Position numbers and translations under genes: made by a program. DNA of 64,000 nt from Desulfobotulus alkaliphilus. GTDB lineage: Bacteria; Desulfobacterota; Desulfobacteria; Desulfobacterales; ASO4-4. Position 1 is the stretch's first letter, and the number at the start of each line of letters is the position of its first letter. Below the pieces are notes generated by a model that worked only from the letters and a program-made list of their open reading frames with translations, searched no databases and was not told where the DNA came from. The DNA is taken from assembly GCF_007830435.1 (NCBI RefSeq), contig NZ_VLLC01000003.1, positions 1 through 64,000 on the forward strand, in the 5' to 3' direction. Of this stretch, positions 1 to 8,022 are shown piece after piece.

Positions 1-37
1 TTACCAACAGATAAATGTTCATAACCCTGTAGCTGTC
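1..37 (+). repeat. Direct repeat, copy 1 (end of an upstream YcaO-type gene)
   Basis: Bases 1-37 recur at 265-301 with one mismatch. In the downstream copy this sequence encodes the last residues (LTNR then TAA) of a YcaO-like fragment. Here it shows the same last codons and stop, at 3-14. The window therefore opens on the 3' end of what is probably the parent gene of the fragment at 33-278, and the two copies form a partial tandem duplication with a period of 264 bp. Confidence 0.75.
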
Positions 38-278
38 CTGTCTGGAAAGCCTGCCGGACTTTTCAACATCCAATCCGGCAAACGACCTGATCAGGGTGGA
101 AAACTGCCTGCTGGCCAATGGTTTTACACCGGTTCATGGGGAGCTGACCCGCAGGGATCTGCGTATTCCCGTGGTGAGAAGCCTTGTTCCGGGGCTGGAA
201 TTTCTAGGAGATTTCGACAGGTTTTCAACGGTAAACAGGCGCTTGTTTACCCGTTATCAAAAGCTTACCAACAGATAA
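33..278 (+). pseudogene. C-terminal fragment of a YcaO-domain protein (partial tandem duplicate)
   Basis: An open frame runs from just after a TAG at 30-32 to the TAA at 276-278. It encodes about 81 residues with no proper start; the first possible initiator is a GTG at 96 without a ribosome binding site. The stretch RIPVVRSLVPGLE matches the conserved C-terminal segment of YcaO-family proteins, where the PGLE-type motif lies near the end of the ATP-dependent cyclodehydratase or S12-methylthiotransferase accessory domain. Full YcaO proteins are about 400-600 residues, so this is only the tail. Its last codons and 3' flank repeat those at 1-37. I infer a non-functional remnant of an unequal duplication rather than a small gene. 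Confidence 0.65.
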
Positions 279-301
279 ATGTTCATAACCCTGTAGCCGT
301 C
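265..301 (+). repeat. Direct repeat, copy 2
   Basis: Same 37 bp as 1-37, differing at the 34th base (T to C). It covers the last codons and stop of the YcaO fragment and 19 bp beyond. It marks the right border of the 264-bp duplicated unit. Confidence 0.75.
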
Positions 302-462
302 CTTCAAAAACACTAAAGGCTTCTGACCGTCATCCTGATTCGGTAAAAGCAGGCCGAAGGAAAACTTATCCACATCTTTTCAACAATAAAAAAAAGAAAA
401 AAAATAAATTATTTTATCAAAACGGGTCAATTTTATTGACCAAAAGTGGGTCAAAATTTTGG

Positions 463-935
463 TCATTGACAGGCGGTATCGAGGAGTTTTCGACCGGCGG
501 AGGAGAGGATATTGTCTAACTCACGGACGAAATCGGCCATCCGCATTTCCCGTTCTTCGATGGCGCTCAGTTCTGCCAAGTCGAAGTAGGCGGATACGAG
601 GTTTTGAGTACGCGCAGTTCCTGTTCAGAAAGGTAGTTTTTGGCGATCATTGCTTCGGCCTGTGTGGGCTGCGTTCCTTTGAAGTTGGTCAAGTCGGCAA
701 AGACTTGGTAGAAAAATCGGAATTTCCGATTTTTCTCACGGCAACCTCTTCAACAAGTTCGTTTTCCTTGAAAATATATCAGGATATGTTCATTGATCGT
801 GGAACGGCTTTTTTTGAACAGCTCGGCAATCTGGTCGATGGTCAGCCAGACCGTTTCATCTTCAAGGCGGACGGAGATAGAACCATTACCGTCATCGCTT
901 TTATAAATATGGGCAAGGCACTGCCTGCAGACGAA
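463..935 (-). pseudogene. Broken RhuM-family (virulence RhuM/Fic-associated) protein gene
   Basis: Read on the minus strand, the N-terminal part (AHIYKSDDGNGSISVRLEDE then TVWLTIDQIAELFKKSRSTI) is the typical start of RhuM-family proteins, with its helix-turn-helix-like segment. The next block (TNFKGTQPTQAEAMIAKNYL) and the final block (AELSAIEEREMRMADFVREL) are the family's C-terminal part. The central region of well over 100 residues is missing. The remaining pieces lie in different frames: there is a stop after the N-terminal block and another shift near position 600. No start codon is left, because the frame runs directly out of the truncated WYL gene upstream. RhuM genes are common next to restriction and toxin genes. 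This copy is dead. Confidence 0.75.
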
Positions 936-1523
936 CTATGACAGAGGCATCACAACAATCCCCAGAGGATTGACATGCCCATAGTTCACTGCCCCATCCT
1001 CACCCCTGCGCTGATAGGTGGCAGAAAAACATTTTTCCTCCAGAAGACAAGCATAAACCGTATCCAGCACGTCAGAATCCAGAAGTGGAGGAAGAAGGGG
1101 CTGGGTTCGGCTCAGCATTTTTACCTTGTCGGGCCATTTTTTCAGGGGTTTGTGGACATCGGTATCCAGCGTTTTTCTGGCAACATCAAAATAGAGATTG
1201 AGATTTTTAAGTACCGCAACGGGCATGAGGGATGGAGGAAAGGTTTCTATCATTCTAAAGGAAAATGCAGATAAAGGGTCCATACCGGGCAGGGTTTCAA
1301 AGGGCGCATCTTTTTCCCACATCCAGCCACGGGGTTTCTCATCATCGTTACAGATGGGGAAAAAACCTGATAATATGTCCAGATCCCTTTGAACCGTTCT
1401 CAGGCTGACATCAAACTCCATATCAACAAGCTTTGAATGGATTTCTGAAGCACTTATTTTACGGGGAGAACGGGGAATCATCCTGATCATGCGAATATAG
1501 CGGACACTTGTATTGACATACAT
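936..1523 (-). pseudogene. Truncated WYL-domain (YafY-type) transcriptional regulator
   Basis: The start is the ATG at 1523, six bases after a GGAAGGA ribosome binding site; an ATG two codons upstream lies inside the spacer. Residues 1-75 form the N-terminal winged-helix domain of YafY/WYL regulators (KISASEIHSKLVDMEFDVSL, then RTVQRDLDIL). The following part runs into the WYL domain as far as GIVVMPLS and stops. Complete members have about 310-340 residues, while this has 195, so the ligand-binding half is gone. The reading frame past the TAG continues into the RhuM remnant, which suggests a junction formed by deletion or insertion. WYL regulators often control defence or DNA-damage genes. 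Confidence 0.7.
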
Positions 1524-1757
1524 GGGCATTCCTTCCCGAATAAAAAAACTACTCAAAACCAGTAATAATCTTCCTGCTCCGAAAGAGGGATATGATAAAC
1601 CGCTGTCCAGGGGGGCTGAATCCATAAAAAAGGCCTGCGGAGCACCAGCAGCTGGGAAAAGGCTAAAAAAACAAAAGTCAGCGGATGAAAGTCTGCCAGC
1701 TGACCTTATATTCCAGTGGCAAAAGAAGGGGGGGGTTGATATGCAAGCAGCCCGACT

Positions 1758-1770
1758 CCATATTATATGG
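1758..1770. promoter_or_regulatory. Candidate operator of the tacA-like gene
   Basis: CCATATTATATGG is an inverted repeat with 6-bp arms around a single central base, 43 bp upstream of the antitoxin start. TacA-type antitoxins are ribbon-helix-helix proteins that bind short AT-rich palindromes in their own promoter. The assignment as operator is inference. Confidence 0.35.
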
Positions 1771-1812
1771 TGTGACACTTTGGCACCTTTACACCTGGCA
1801 AGGAGAATAAAT

Positions 1813-2079
1813 ATGACAACATTACCACGTATAACCGCCAGAATAGATTCGGATACACGCAATTTATTGAGTACGGCGACTTCCTTGTCCGGTATGTCAA
1901 GTATAAACAGCTTTGTACTGAGTGCGGCGGTGGAAAAGGCAAAAAATATTTTAGAACAGGAACGTATTCTAAAGCTTAGTGAGCAGGATGCAAGTATGCT
2001 GCTAAAAGCCCTTGACAGGCCACCCATAGCTCATTCCAGACTCAAAGCGGCTGCTGAACGCTATGAAAGCAAGGCATGA
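1813..2079 (+). CDS. DUF1778 (TacA-type) antitoxin, without a toxin partner
   Basis: The gene encodes 88 residues, starting at the ATG eight bases after AGGAG. The N-terminal segment (TLPRITARIDSDTRNLLSTA) is a ribbon-helix-helix strand and first helix. The C-terminal half (LSEQDASMLLKALDRPP) is the conserved DUF1778 helix and linker that in TacA proteins covers the active site of a GNAT acetyltransferase toxin. In complete tacAT modules the toxin overlaps or follows within a few bases. Here the next 310 bp contain no acetyltransferase frame, so the antitoxin is an orphan. It lies divergently from the truncated WYL gene. An anti-addiction role or a relic of a lost module are both possible. 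Confidence 0.8.
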   Translation: MTTLPRITARIDSDTRNLLSTATSLSGMSSINSFVLSAAVEKAKNILEQERILKLSEQDASMLLKALDRPPIAHSRLKAAAERYESKA

Positions 2080-2389
2080 GGATGTAAGAATTTCTTTTAG
2101 TTAATCTAAAATGGTATCGCTCTGCAAAACTTCAAGGAACGAACAGCCAACGGGCAGGGACAGGCAAGAAGTAACAGGTACAGGGTGTTCATAAGTTTTG
2201 ATTTATCAACATCCTTTAAAACAGGCTTCCTTCACCATCACCTTGAGGCTGCTATACTAAAAAACCGTAATTTATTAAGACATCCCAGCAAAATAAGGCT
2301 ATATGTCGGATGCCTTTGTATTCGCAGCATGAGCACTCATGATTTTTACAGAAACAAAAAACACCATCAGAAAAGATTCAGGATTCCAT
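2080..2389. other. Intergenic region without recognised gene
   Basis: 310 bp between the orphan antitoxin and rhlE. No credible coding frame, RNA gene or acetyltransferase remnant was seen. It should hold the rhlE promoter, but no clear -35/-10 pair could be assigned by eye. Confidence 0.5.
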
Positions 2390-3715
2390 ATGTCATTTGA
2401 TCAACTTGGCCTTCGGGCTGAACTGCTGAAGGCCATTCAGGATAAGGGATATACAAGCCCCACACCCATTCAGACCCTGACCATCCCCATCATATTAGAG
2501 GGCAGAGATATCCTTGCCCGCGCCCAGACTGGTACGGGAAAGACCGATGCCTTTGCCCTTCCCATGACAGAAATTCTTTCCAGACAGAAAACAAAATCCC
2601 GCCACCCCAGAGCGCTGGTCCTCACCCCAACACGGGAGCTGGCCCTTCAGGTGGGAGAAAGCATTCAGGCCTTTGCCCGGCGGGTTTCCCTTCGGTGCAC
2701 CGTTGTTCACGGCGGCGTGGGAATTCACCCCCAGATCGATCGCCTGAAAAAAGGGATAGACATTCTTGTGGCCACCCCCGGACGTCTTCTGGATCTTTCT
2801 GGTCAGCGCCAGCTAAAACTGTCGGAAATTGAATTTCTGGTTTTTGACGAAGCGGACAGAATGCTGGATATGGGATTCAGCAAGGCCATCAATGAAATTC
2901 TCCAGCTTCTTCCCGCAGACCGCAGAACCATGCTCTTTTCTGCCACCTACAATAAAGAAATCCGGGACCTTGCGGCAAAAATGCTTCAAAATCCTGAATC
3001 CGTTGAGGTTACTCCCGATAAAACCGCTGCCGAATCCGTTGTTCAAAAGGTTCACCTTGTGGATAAAACCAATAAACGCAACCTGCTCAGCCACCTGATT
3101 CTCAAGGAAAACTGGACCCGCGTACTGGTTTTTTCCCGCACAAAACACGGAGCCAACAAGCTTACGGAAAAACTGGCTGCACAGGGAATCCGCAGTGCTG
3201 CCCTGCACGGCAATAAAAGCCAGTCCGTTCGCACAAGAACCCTTCAGGCCTTTAAAAATGATGAAATCCGTGTTCTGGTGGCAACGGATGTGGCGGCAAG
3301 GGGGCTGGACATCACCCATCTTCCCTATGTGGTCAACTATGACATGCCCGGAATTCCGGAAGATTACATCCACAGAATAGGCAGAACAGGCAGGGCAGGG
3401 ATCAGCGGTATTGCCATTTCCCTTGTCAGCGCAGAAGAAAAACAATCCCTGAAAGCCATTGAAAAGCTGCTGGGCCGAAAAATCCCCGTAAAAAGCGTGG
3501 AAGGATATACCATTGATTCGGATGTTCCGGATTTTGTGCTGTATCGTCCGGGGAATGCCCAAAGTGAAAAAAAGGTGGACAAAGAAATCAGGGAAATTGT
3601 GCTGCAGAGAAAGGCAAAAAAAGAAGGGGGGAAAAATAAGGTATCAAAACCCTTTAAAGGCAAACCCATAAGCCCCCCTGCCAGTTCACGGAACAGGGGG
3701 CGAAATAAAGTATAA
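2390..3715 (+). CDS. rhlE: DEAD-box ATP-dependent RNA helicase, RhlE type
   Basis: The protein has 441 residues. I start it at MSFDQLGL, after AGGA; an in-frame ATG 17 codons upstream lacks homology. All superfamily 2 helicase motifs are present in order: Q motif (SPTPIQTLTIP), Walker A ARAQTGTGKT, PTRELALQV, DEAD as VFDEADRMLDMGF, SAT as LFSATY, VATDVAARGLD and HRIGRTGRAG. The basic, low-complexity tail (from about residue 380, rich in Lys/Arg/Gly) is typical of RhlE. These enzymes remodel rRNA precursors and structured mRNA and often matter in the cold. The gene is monocistronic, with a terminator 38 bp after the stop. Confidence 0.93.
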   Translation: MSFDQLGLRAELLKAIQDKGYTSPTPIQTLTIPIILEGRDILARAQTGTGKTDAFALPMTEILSRQKTKSRHPRALVLTPTRELALQVGESIQAFARRVSLRCTVVHGGVGIHPQIDRLKKGIDILVATPGRLLDLSGQRQLKLSEIEFLVFDEADRMLDMGFSKAINEILQLLPADRRTMLFSATYNKEIRDLAAKMLQNPESVEVTPDKTAAESVVQKVHLVDKTNKRNLLSHLILKENWTRVLVFSRTKHGANKLTEKLAAQGIRSAALHGNKSQSVRTRTLQAFKNDEIRVLVATDVAARGLDITHLPYVVNYDMPGIPEDYIHRIGRTGRAGISGIAISLVSAEEKQSLKAIEKLLGRKIPVKSVEGYTIDSDVPDFVLYRPGNAQSEKKVDKEIREIVLQRKAKKEGGKNKVSKPFKGKPISPPASSRNRGRNKV

Positions 3716-3752
3716 ATTACAATCATTCATAATAGTTATTATAGTTCATCTA

Positions 3753-3797
3753 AAAACAGATGCAGACCCCATTTTTCAGGGAATGCGTCTGTTTTTT
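3753..3797 (+). terminator. Intrinsic terminator of rhlE
   Basis: AAAACAGATGCA (3753-3764) pairs with TGCGTCTGTTTT (3784-3795) with one G-U pair. The T run continues to 3797, exactly where the first interspersed element begins. Confidence 0.7.
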
Positions 3798-4208
3798 GTA
3801 ACTGTCCAGCACAGTTTATTCTGAAATTCCAATACTGCAATTGCAGCAGCTTCGTACTGTTGCAAGGCACCCTTGCTATTTGCAAGTGACATTGCAATCG
3901 TTTCGGATCAGAGATTCGTCCGGCACTCAAGCCATAAATCCAAAGCCAATAATTTAGAACAAGACAACTTTATTGAGCTTGAGTGCCGGAGTGCTAATAA
4001 GAAGCGGCAAACTGTCTGAGCCGCCACAAAGGCAGCGTGCCAAGGCCTGTTATGTTAATAAAAAAGTGCATCCTGCCTGTGGCGGGGAGGTTTTGCCGCT
4101 TCCGCACAGGGCAAGAAGCTCCCGAATAAGATTGCGTCACAGGCAAATAGTTTGGGTGCCTGTGCTTCTGTCTGGCAGCTATGGTACAAAATTATGCTAA
4201 ACAATTAC
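3798..4208 (+). mobile_element. IS66-type MITE, copy A (with internal hairpin insert)
   Basis: This 411-bp member begins GTAACTGTCCAGCACAGTTT and ends with the inverse, degraded to GCTAAACAATTAC. It is flanked by GTTTTTT on both sides (3791-3797 and 4209-4215). The two halves are imperfect inverse copies of each other, so the transcript would fold into one long hairpin. Its apical part is replaced by a 70-bp insert with its own inverted ends (3920-3989). It lies between the convergent genes rhlE and the TIM-barrel gene. Short frames inside are by-products of the palindrome. Confidence 0.8.
3920..3989. repeat. Nested hairpin insert with CCGGCACTCAAGC ends
   Basis: The arms CCGGCACTCAAGC (3920-3932) and GCTTGAGTGCCGG (3977-3989) are perfect inverse copies around a variable 44-bp loop. 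A similar insert sits at the equivalent place in copy E (37232-37297), and another is in the opposite arm of copy E (37026-37093). Confidence 0.75.
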
Positions 4209-4213
4209 GTTTT

Positions 4214-5029
4214 TTAAAAAAGCTCCCCAAGCTCCTGCACAAGCCATTCCATGGAAGGCAAAAGATTTTTCGGCTCATGGGGTTCAAGGGTAATAATGGG
4301 GAGTGATCTCCGGGCGTAGAGCATTTTTTTCAGGGGCGTATAATCAATGACCCCATGACCCGGCGGCAGATGGGAGTCTTCCTTTCCGTTATTGTCATGC
4401 AGATGGATTTCTCCGATAAAAGACCCCAGCACACCCAGCCAGTGGCTGAAGTCTCCGGAACCAAAGGCAGACTGATGGCCCGTATCCAGACAGACCCTCA
4501 CCTTTTCTGCCCGGAGATGCTCCAGAAGAAGCAGAAGTTCTTCCGGGTGTTCCTCGTAAACATTTTCCAGAAAAAGCTGACTGTTTCTTTTTAAAAGATC
4601 CCCTGCAACCCCCTTCCAGAAATCTGCGGACCGGGCATACCATTCATCCTTTATCCAGTCGTAACGGCGGCTTTCCCAGCCACCGTGACAGACAACGGAA
4701 ACGGGATTAAAAACAGGTACAAGCTCCAGAAACTGCTGTATCCTTTCCATGGAAACCCTGCGCACGGCGGCATCGGGAGATCCCGGTGAAAGGTCCATGA
4801 AGGGACCATGGAGGGTGATGCGCCGTCCCTTTTTCTGAAAGGCTCCGGCCACGGCCTTGAAATCCTCCCAGCCTGATGTATCCAGACTTAAGCCATCAAT
4901 GCCTATTTCCGGGTTCAGTCCCAGAGAAAGAAAGGCTTCCATATAAAGCTCCCGCATGCGGAAGGGAAGGTTTACCTGAATGTTTTCCCTTATCCTCTGC
5001 GGTATGGCCGCAATGTCCGACAAATTCAT
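4214..5029 (-). CDS. Xylose-isomerase-like TIM-barrel protein (sugar phosphate isomerase/epimerase or AP endonuclease 2 fold)
   Basis: The protein has 271 residues. Metal-binding and barrel motifs of the AP_endonuc_2 superfamily are visible: ITLHGPF near residue 92, VVCHGGWESRR near 136, LFLENVYEE near 174, VCLDTGHQSAF near 201, EIHLHDNNGKEDSHLPPGHG near 230 and ITLEPH near 254. The His, Glu and Asp residues at the strand ends are those that bind divalent metal in this family. Its substrate cannot be deduced. Endonuclease IV proper has a longer, differently spaced motif set, so an isomerase or hydrolase role is more likely. It is transcribed alone, flanked on both sides by copies of the interspersed element. 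Confidence 0.8.
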   Translation of the reverse strand: MNLSDIAAIPQRIRENIQVNLPFRMRELYMEAFLSLGLNPEIGIDGLSLDTSGWEDFKAVAGAFQKKGRRITLHGPFMDLSPGSPDAAVRRVSMERIQQFLELVPVFNPVSVVCHGGWESRRYDWIKDEWYARSADFWKGVAGDLLKRNSQLFLENVYEEHPEELLLLLEHLRAEKVRVCLDTGHQSAFGSGDFSHWLGVLGSFIGEIHLHDNNGKEDSHLPPGHGVIDYTPLKKMLYARRSLPIITLEPHEPKNLLPSMEWLVQELGELF

Positions 5030-5095
5030 CCTTTTTACCCCTGTATGCTTTAACCGTGATTGCTATTTTCTTTTAAAAAAATATTTTATTTCAAG

Positions 5096-5405
5096 GTAAT
5101 TATTCAGCAGCTTCGTACTGTTGCAAGGCTCCGTGGCTATTTGCAAGTGACATTGCAATCGTTTCGGATCAGAGTTTCGCAGGCCTGTGCGAAAGAAGCG
5201 GCAAACTGTCTGAGCCGCCACAAAGGCAGCGTACAAAGGTCTGCTTTGGTAATCAAAAAGCTTATCCTGCCTGTGGCGGGGAGTTTTTGCCGCTTCCGCA
5301 CAGGGCAAGAAGCTCCCGAATAAGATTGCGTCACGGGCAAATAGCCTGGGGCCTGTGCATCTGTCTTGCAGCTATGGTACCTGGAAAACAGTGCTGAACA
5401 GTTAC
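5096..5405 (+). mobile_element. IS66-type MITE, copy B (short form)
   Basis: This copy has 310 bp. Its left end reads GTAATTATTCAGCA and then jumps directly into GCTTCG, so about 37 bp between two CAGCA repeats are missing relative to the full-length copies. The right end is intact. The flanks ATTTCAAG and CTTTCATG agree at 6 of 8 positions, as expected for a decayed target duplication. It ends three bases before the stop codon of the band-7 gene. Confidence 0.85.
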
Positions 5406-5408
5406 CTT

Positions 5409-6395
5409 TCATGCGCCCTTAAACATATCCCTGATACCACCGATGGAACCTAAGAAGTTGGTGGCCTCATAGGGAAGGTAAACAATTTTGTTTTCCTTGC
5501 CATCCGCCATCACCTTGAGGGCTTCAATGTAACGCACGGCAATCAGGTAATTGGCCGGATCTCCGGGCCTGTCCTTAAAGGCTTCCACAAGCTTGAGGAT
5601 GGCCATGGCTTCGGCGGAAGCAATTTTATACCGGGCTTCGGCCTCCCCTTCCGCTTCGAGGATGGTTGCACGTTTTTCCCCTTCGGCACGGTTGATGGCA
5701 GCTTCCTTCTCCCCTTCCGCCTCAAGGATGGCCGCCCGCTTTCCCCCTCCCGCCTTGAGGATGGCCGCCCGCCGGTCCCTTTCCGCCCGCATCTGCTTTT
5801 CCATGGCCTCCTGCACTTCCGCAGGCGGTGTAATATCCTGAAGCTCCACCCGGGTTACCTTCACACCCCACTTGTCCGTGGCATCATCAAGGATGCTGCG
5901 GAGTTTGGTGTTGATGATTTCCCTTGAAGCCAGACATTCATCAAAATCCATCTCCCCCACCACATTTCTTAAGGTGGTCTGGGTCAGCTTTTCAATGGCC
6001 TGGGGGAGATTGGCCACTTCATACACGGCCCGGATGGAGTCTGTAACCTGAAAATACAAAAGGGCATCGATTTCCATGGTCACGTTATCTTTCGTGATCA
6101 CATTCTGACGGGGAAAATCATAGACCGTTTCCCGAAGATCAATGCGGTCCGTCAGTTTGGTCACCGTCAGCCGCTTTTCTCCCGATGCATCCTGGGTGAC
6201 ATAGCGCCAGTGAATCTGCCTTGGCTGATCCAGAAAGGGCCAGAGGATATTGATACCGCTGTCAAGGGCCCGGTGAAAACGCCCCAGCCTTTCCACAATC
6301 ATGGTTTCGGCCTGCTGGATGATTTTCAATCCCTTAATGGCAAAGACAATGACAAAAAAAGCCAGAAGCCCCATAATAATCAGCAGTGGTTCCAT
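5409..6395 (-). CDS. SPFH/band-7 (stomatin/paraslipin, QmcA-type) membrane protein
   Basis: The protein has 328 residues and starts after AAGGAG. One N-terminal transmembrane helix (about residues 4-22) is followed by the band-7 domain (GLKIIQQAETMIVERLGRFH, DPRQ-type strand WPFLDQPRQIHW, TVYDFPRQNVITKDNVTMEI, LTQTTLRNVVGEMDFDECLA). After that comes a coiled coil of Ala/Glu/Lys repeats (about 200-260) and a conserved C-terminal segment. Such proteins oligomerise into membrane microdomain scaffolds and associate with proteases. It overlaps the upstream nfeD gene by 16 bp, and the SPFH/NfeD pair is one of the best conserved bacterial operon pairs, which supports both assignments. Confidence 0.9.
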   Translation of the reverse strand: MEPLLIIMGLLAFFVIVFAIKGLKIIQQAETMIVERLGRFHRALDSGINILWPFLDQPRQIHWRYVTQDASGEKRLTVTKLTDRIDLRETVYDFPRQNVITKDNVTMEIDALLYFQVTDSIRAVYEVANLPQAIEKLTQTTLRNVVGEMDFDECLASREIINTKLRSILDDATDKWGVKVTRVELQDITPPAEVQEAMEKQMRAERDRRAAILKAGGGKRAAILEAEGEKEAAINRAEGEKRATILEAEGEAEARYKIASAEAMAILKLVEAFKDRPGDPANYLIAVRYIEALKVMADGKENKIVYLPYEATNFLGSIGGIRDMFKGA

Positions 6396-6862
6396 TTTTT
6401 TATCTCCTTATCCTGTTTATTGAAAGGACGTACCTGAAGGGTAACGCCACTTACGGACTCTATGCTTACCAGGTCTCCAACCTGAAAAAGCTGCCCCTCT
6501 CCTCCCCTGGCCCGCCATACTTCCCCGCCGATTTTCACCTTGCCATGACTTCCGGGGCCACCGAAGGCTTCCAGTACCTCGGCAGTCTGCCCCGTAAGGG
6601 CATGAATACCCGTTTGAATTTTTCCGGATTTCCCCGCAGAAAAACGTAAGAGCAGAGGGCGTACGGCAAAGCAGCAGAATAGGGATATGAGAGAAAAAAC
6701 AAACACCTGAAAAACAAAACCCGTTCCCAGAAGGGAAAAAAGGGCCGCGGCAAAGGCCCCCACCCCAAAACAGGCAAGAAAAAATACAGGTGTAAACATT
6801 TCACCTGCCACAAGGATAATACCCAGCACCACCCATAGATGCCACGGCTCAAACAATACCAT
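6380..6862 (-). CDS. NfeD-like membrane protein (short form)
   Basis: The protein has 160 residues. I use the ATG at 6862, preceded by GGAGG, rather than an upstream ATG with no site. Two or three hydrophobic helices (LWVVLGIILVAGEMF, FFLACFGVGAFAAALFSLL, VFQVFVFSLISLFCCFAV) are followed by a C-terminal OB-like domain (ALTGQTAEVLEAFGG, VKIGGEVWRA, GDLVSIESVSGVTLQVRPF) typical of short NfeD proteins, which lack the serine protease domain. It is translationally coupled to the band-7 gene downstream. The pair probably works at the cytoplasmic membrane. Confidence 0.87.
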   Translation of the reverse strand: MVLFEPWHLWVVLGIILVAGEMFTPVFFLACFGVGAFAAALFSLLGTGFVFQVFVFSLISLFCCFAVRPLLLRFSAGKSGKIQTGIHALTGQTAEVLEAFGGPGSHGKVKIGGEVWRARGGEGQLFQVGDLVSIESVSGVTLQVRPFNKQDKEIKKWNHC

Positions 6863-6952
6863 TTTCCCTCCTTGCCCTTTATCCATGATTGTCGTAACCA
6901 TGTATTCAGATATCTTTTAGATACCACGAAAACCACATACCGGAAAGCATCC

Positions 6953-7666
6953 ATGCATCCTGAAGCCAAGTTCCTTGAGTGGCCCCCCCTCATTAAAGGC
7001 ACACTGATCCGACGCTATAAACGCTTTCTTGCAGACATCCTTCTGGATACGGGGGAAACCATTACCGCCCACTGCGCCAACTCAGGAGCCATGACCCATT
7101 GCAGTGAAGCGGGACGGCCCGTGTGGGTGGCCCATGAACCCGGACCCAAAAGAAAGCTGTCATACACCTGGTATCTGATTCAGATGGAAGAAAGCCTTGT
7201 GGGCGTACACACCCAGATACCCAACAGGCTGGTCTCCCTTGCCATAAAAAAAGGAGACATCCCTGAGCTTGGCGGATATGAAAACATAACAAGGGAAGTC
7301 AAAGTAAAAAACTCCCGCATGGATATTCTTTTATCGGATTCCATAAAAAAAGACTGTTTTGTGGAAGTCAAAAACTGTACCCAGATTCTTAAAGGGCTTG
7401 CCGCCTTTCCCGATGCTGTAACCACAAGGGGTAAACGTCACATGGAGGAGCTTGCCATGCTGGCTGAAAATGGAAAAAGGGCCGTTGTTTTTTTTCTGGT
7501 TCAAAGGGAAGATGCAAAAGGGTTCACCCCAGCGGACACCATTGATCCCGCATACGCCAAAGCCCTGCGCCGGGCTTCTGACTGTGGCGTTGAAATCCTG
7601 TGTTATGATGTCCGCATGAATCTTGAGGGAATTCGTATACACGGCGCACTCCCGGTTTTTTTGTAA
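6953..7666 (+). CDS. sfsA: SfsA family protein (sugar fermentation stimulation protein homologue)
   Basis: The protein has 237 residues, starting at MHPEAKF after GGAAAG. Conserved SfsA stretches are seen throughout: LIKGTLIRRYKRFLADILLD (an OB-like N-terminal domain), CANSGAM, RKLSYTWYLI, GVHTQIPNRLV, the nuclease-like core RMDILLSD with CFVEVKNCTQ, and AFPDAVTTRGKRHMEELA. The Asp, Glu-x-Lys set resembles a PD-(D/E)XK fold. SfsA is a DNA-binding protein of uncertain cellular role. It is divergent from nfeD, with about 90 bp between the starts. Confidence 0.92.
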   Translation: MHPEAKFLEWPPLIKGTLIRRYKRFLADILLDTGETITAHCANSGAMTHCSEAGRPVWVAHEPGPKRKLSYTWYLIQMEESLVGVHTQIPNRLVSLAIKKGDIPELGGYENITREVKVKNSRMDILLSDSIKKDCFVEVKNCTQILKGLAAFPDAVTTRGKRHMEELAMLAENGKRAVVFFLVQREDAKGFTPADTIDPAYAKALRRASDCGVEILCYDVRMNLEGIRIHGALPVFL

Positions 7667-7742
7667 AAAAAGAGTACCCGCCGCCATTTTCCGGGCTTAT
7701 CTTGACAGAAAAGTCCGGAACAGATACTTAAGATAGTCAATG

Positions 7743-7767
7743 AATACGGCACAGGCCGTATTTTTTT
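7743..7767 (+). terminator. Intrinsic terminator between sfsA and tatA
   Basis: AATACGGC (7743-7750) pairs with GCCGTATT (7755-7762) around a 4-base loop, followed by Ts to 7767. It sits only about 6 bp before the ribosome binding site of tatA. A TTGACA at 7702 lies upstream of it, so attenuation of tatA is possible as well as simple termination of sfsA. Confidence 0.7.
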
Positions 7768-7785
7768 ATGAAAAAGGAGGATTCC

Positions 7786-8022
7786 ATGTTTGGTATGGGC
7801 ATGCCGGAGATTCTGATCATTCTGGCACTGGCACTGATTGTCATCGGACCTAAAAAACTGCCGGATCTTGCCCGTTCCCTGGGAAAGGCCTTTGGCGAAT
7901 TCAAAAGCGCATCCAAAGACTTTAAAGATGCCCTGAATGCGGAAACCCAGACAGGGGAAGAAAAAAAATCCCTGAAAGCACCGGACGAAAACAAGGAAAA
8001 AGACACCCGCCATGAAGGATGA
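7786..8022 (+). CDS. tatA: Twin-arginine translocase subunit TatA/TatB family
   Basis: The protein has 78 residues, with its start set by a strong AAGGAGG seven bases upstream. It has one N-terminal hydrophobic helix (about residues 5-20), the hinge IGPKKLPDLARSLGKAFGEF and an acidic, Lys/Glu-rich tail, the standard TatA/E layout. The FGPK-type motif is IGPKK here. It forms the protein-conducting part of the Tat pathway with TatC, whose gene overlaps its 3' end by 11 bp. In sulfate reducers Tat exports periplasmic hydrogenases and formate dehydrogenases. Confidence 0.93.
   Translation: MFGMGMPEILIILALALIVIGPKKLPDLARSLGKAFGEFKSASKDFKDALNAETQTGEEKKSLKAPDENKEKDTRHEG

Noticed and set aside
366-374. 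A perfect DnaA box TTATCCACA before an AT-rich stretch
   Set aside because: It is single, lies in a region of gene remnants, and has no clustered boxes. One 9-mer can occur by chance.
1678-1703. Inverted repeat GTCAGC/GCTGAC between the WYL and TacA genes
   Set aside because: Only six base pairs with a long loop and no T run; not enough to call a site.
2813-3562. A 249-codon frame on the minus strand inside rhlE
   Set aside because: It is antisense to a clear DEAD-box helicase and has no homology of its own.
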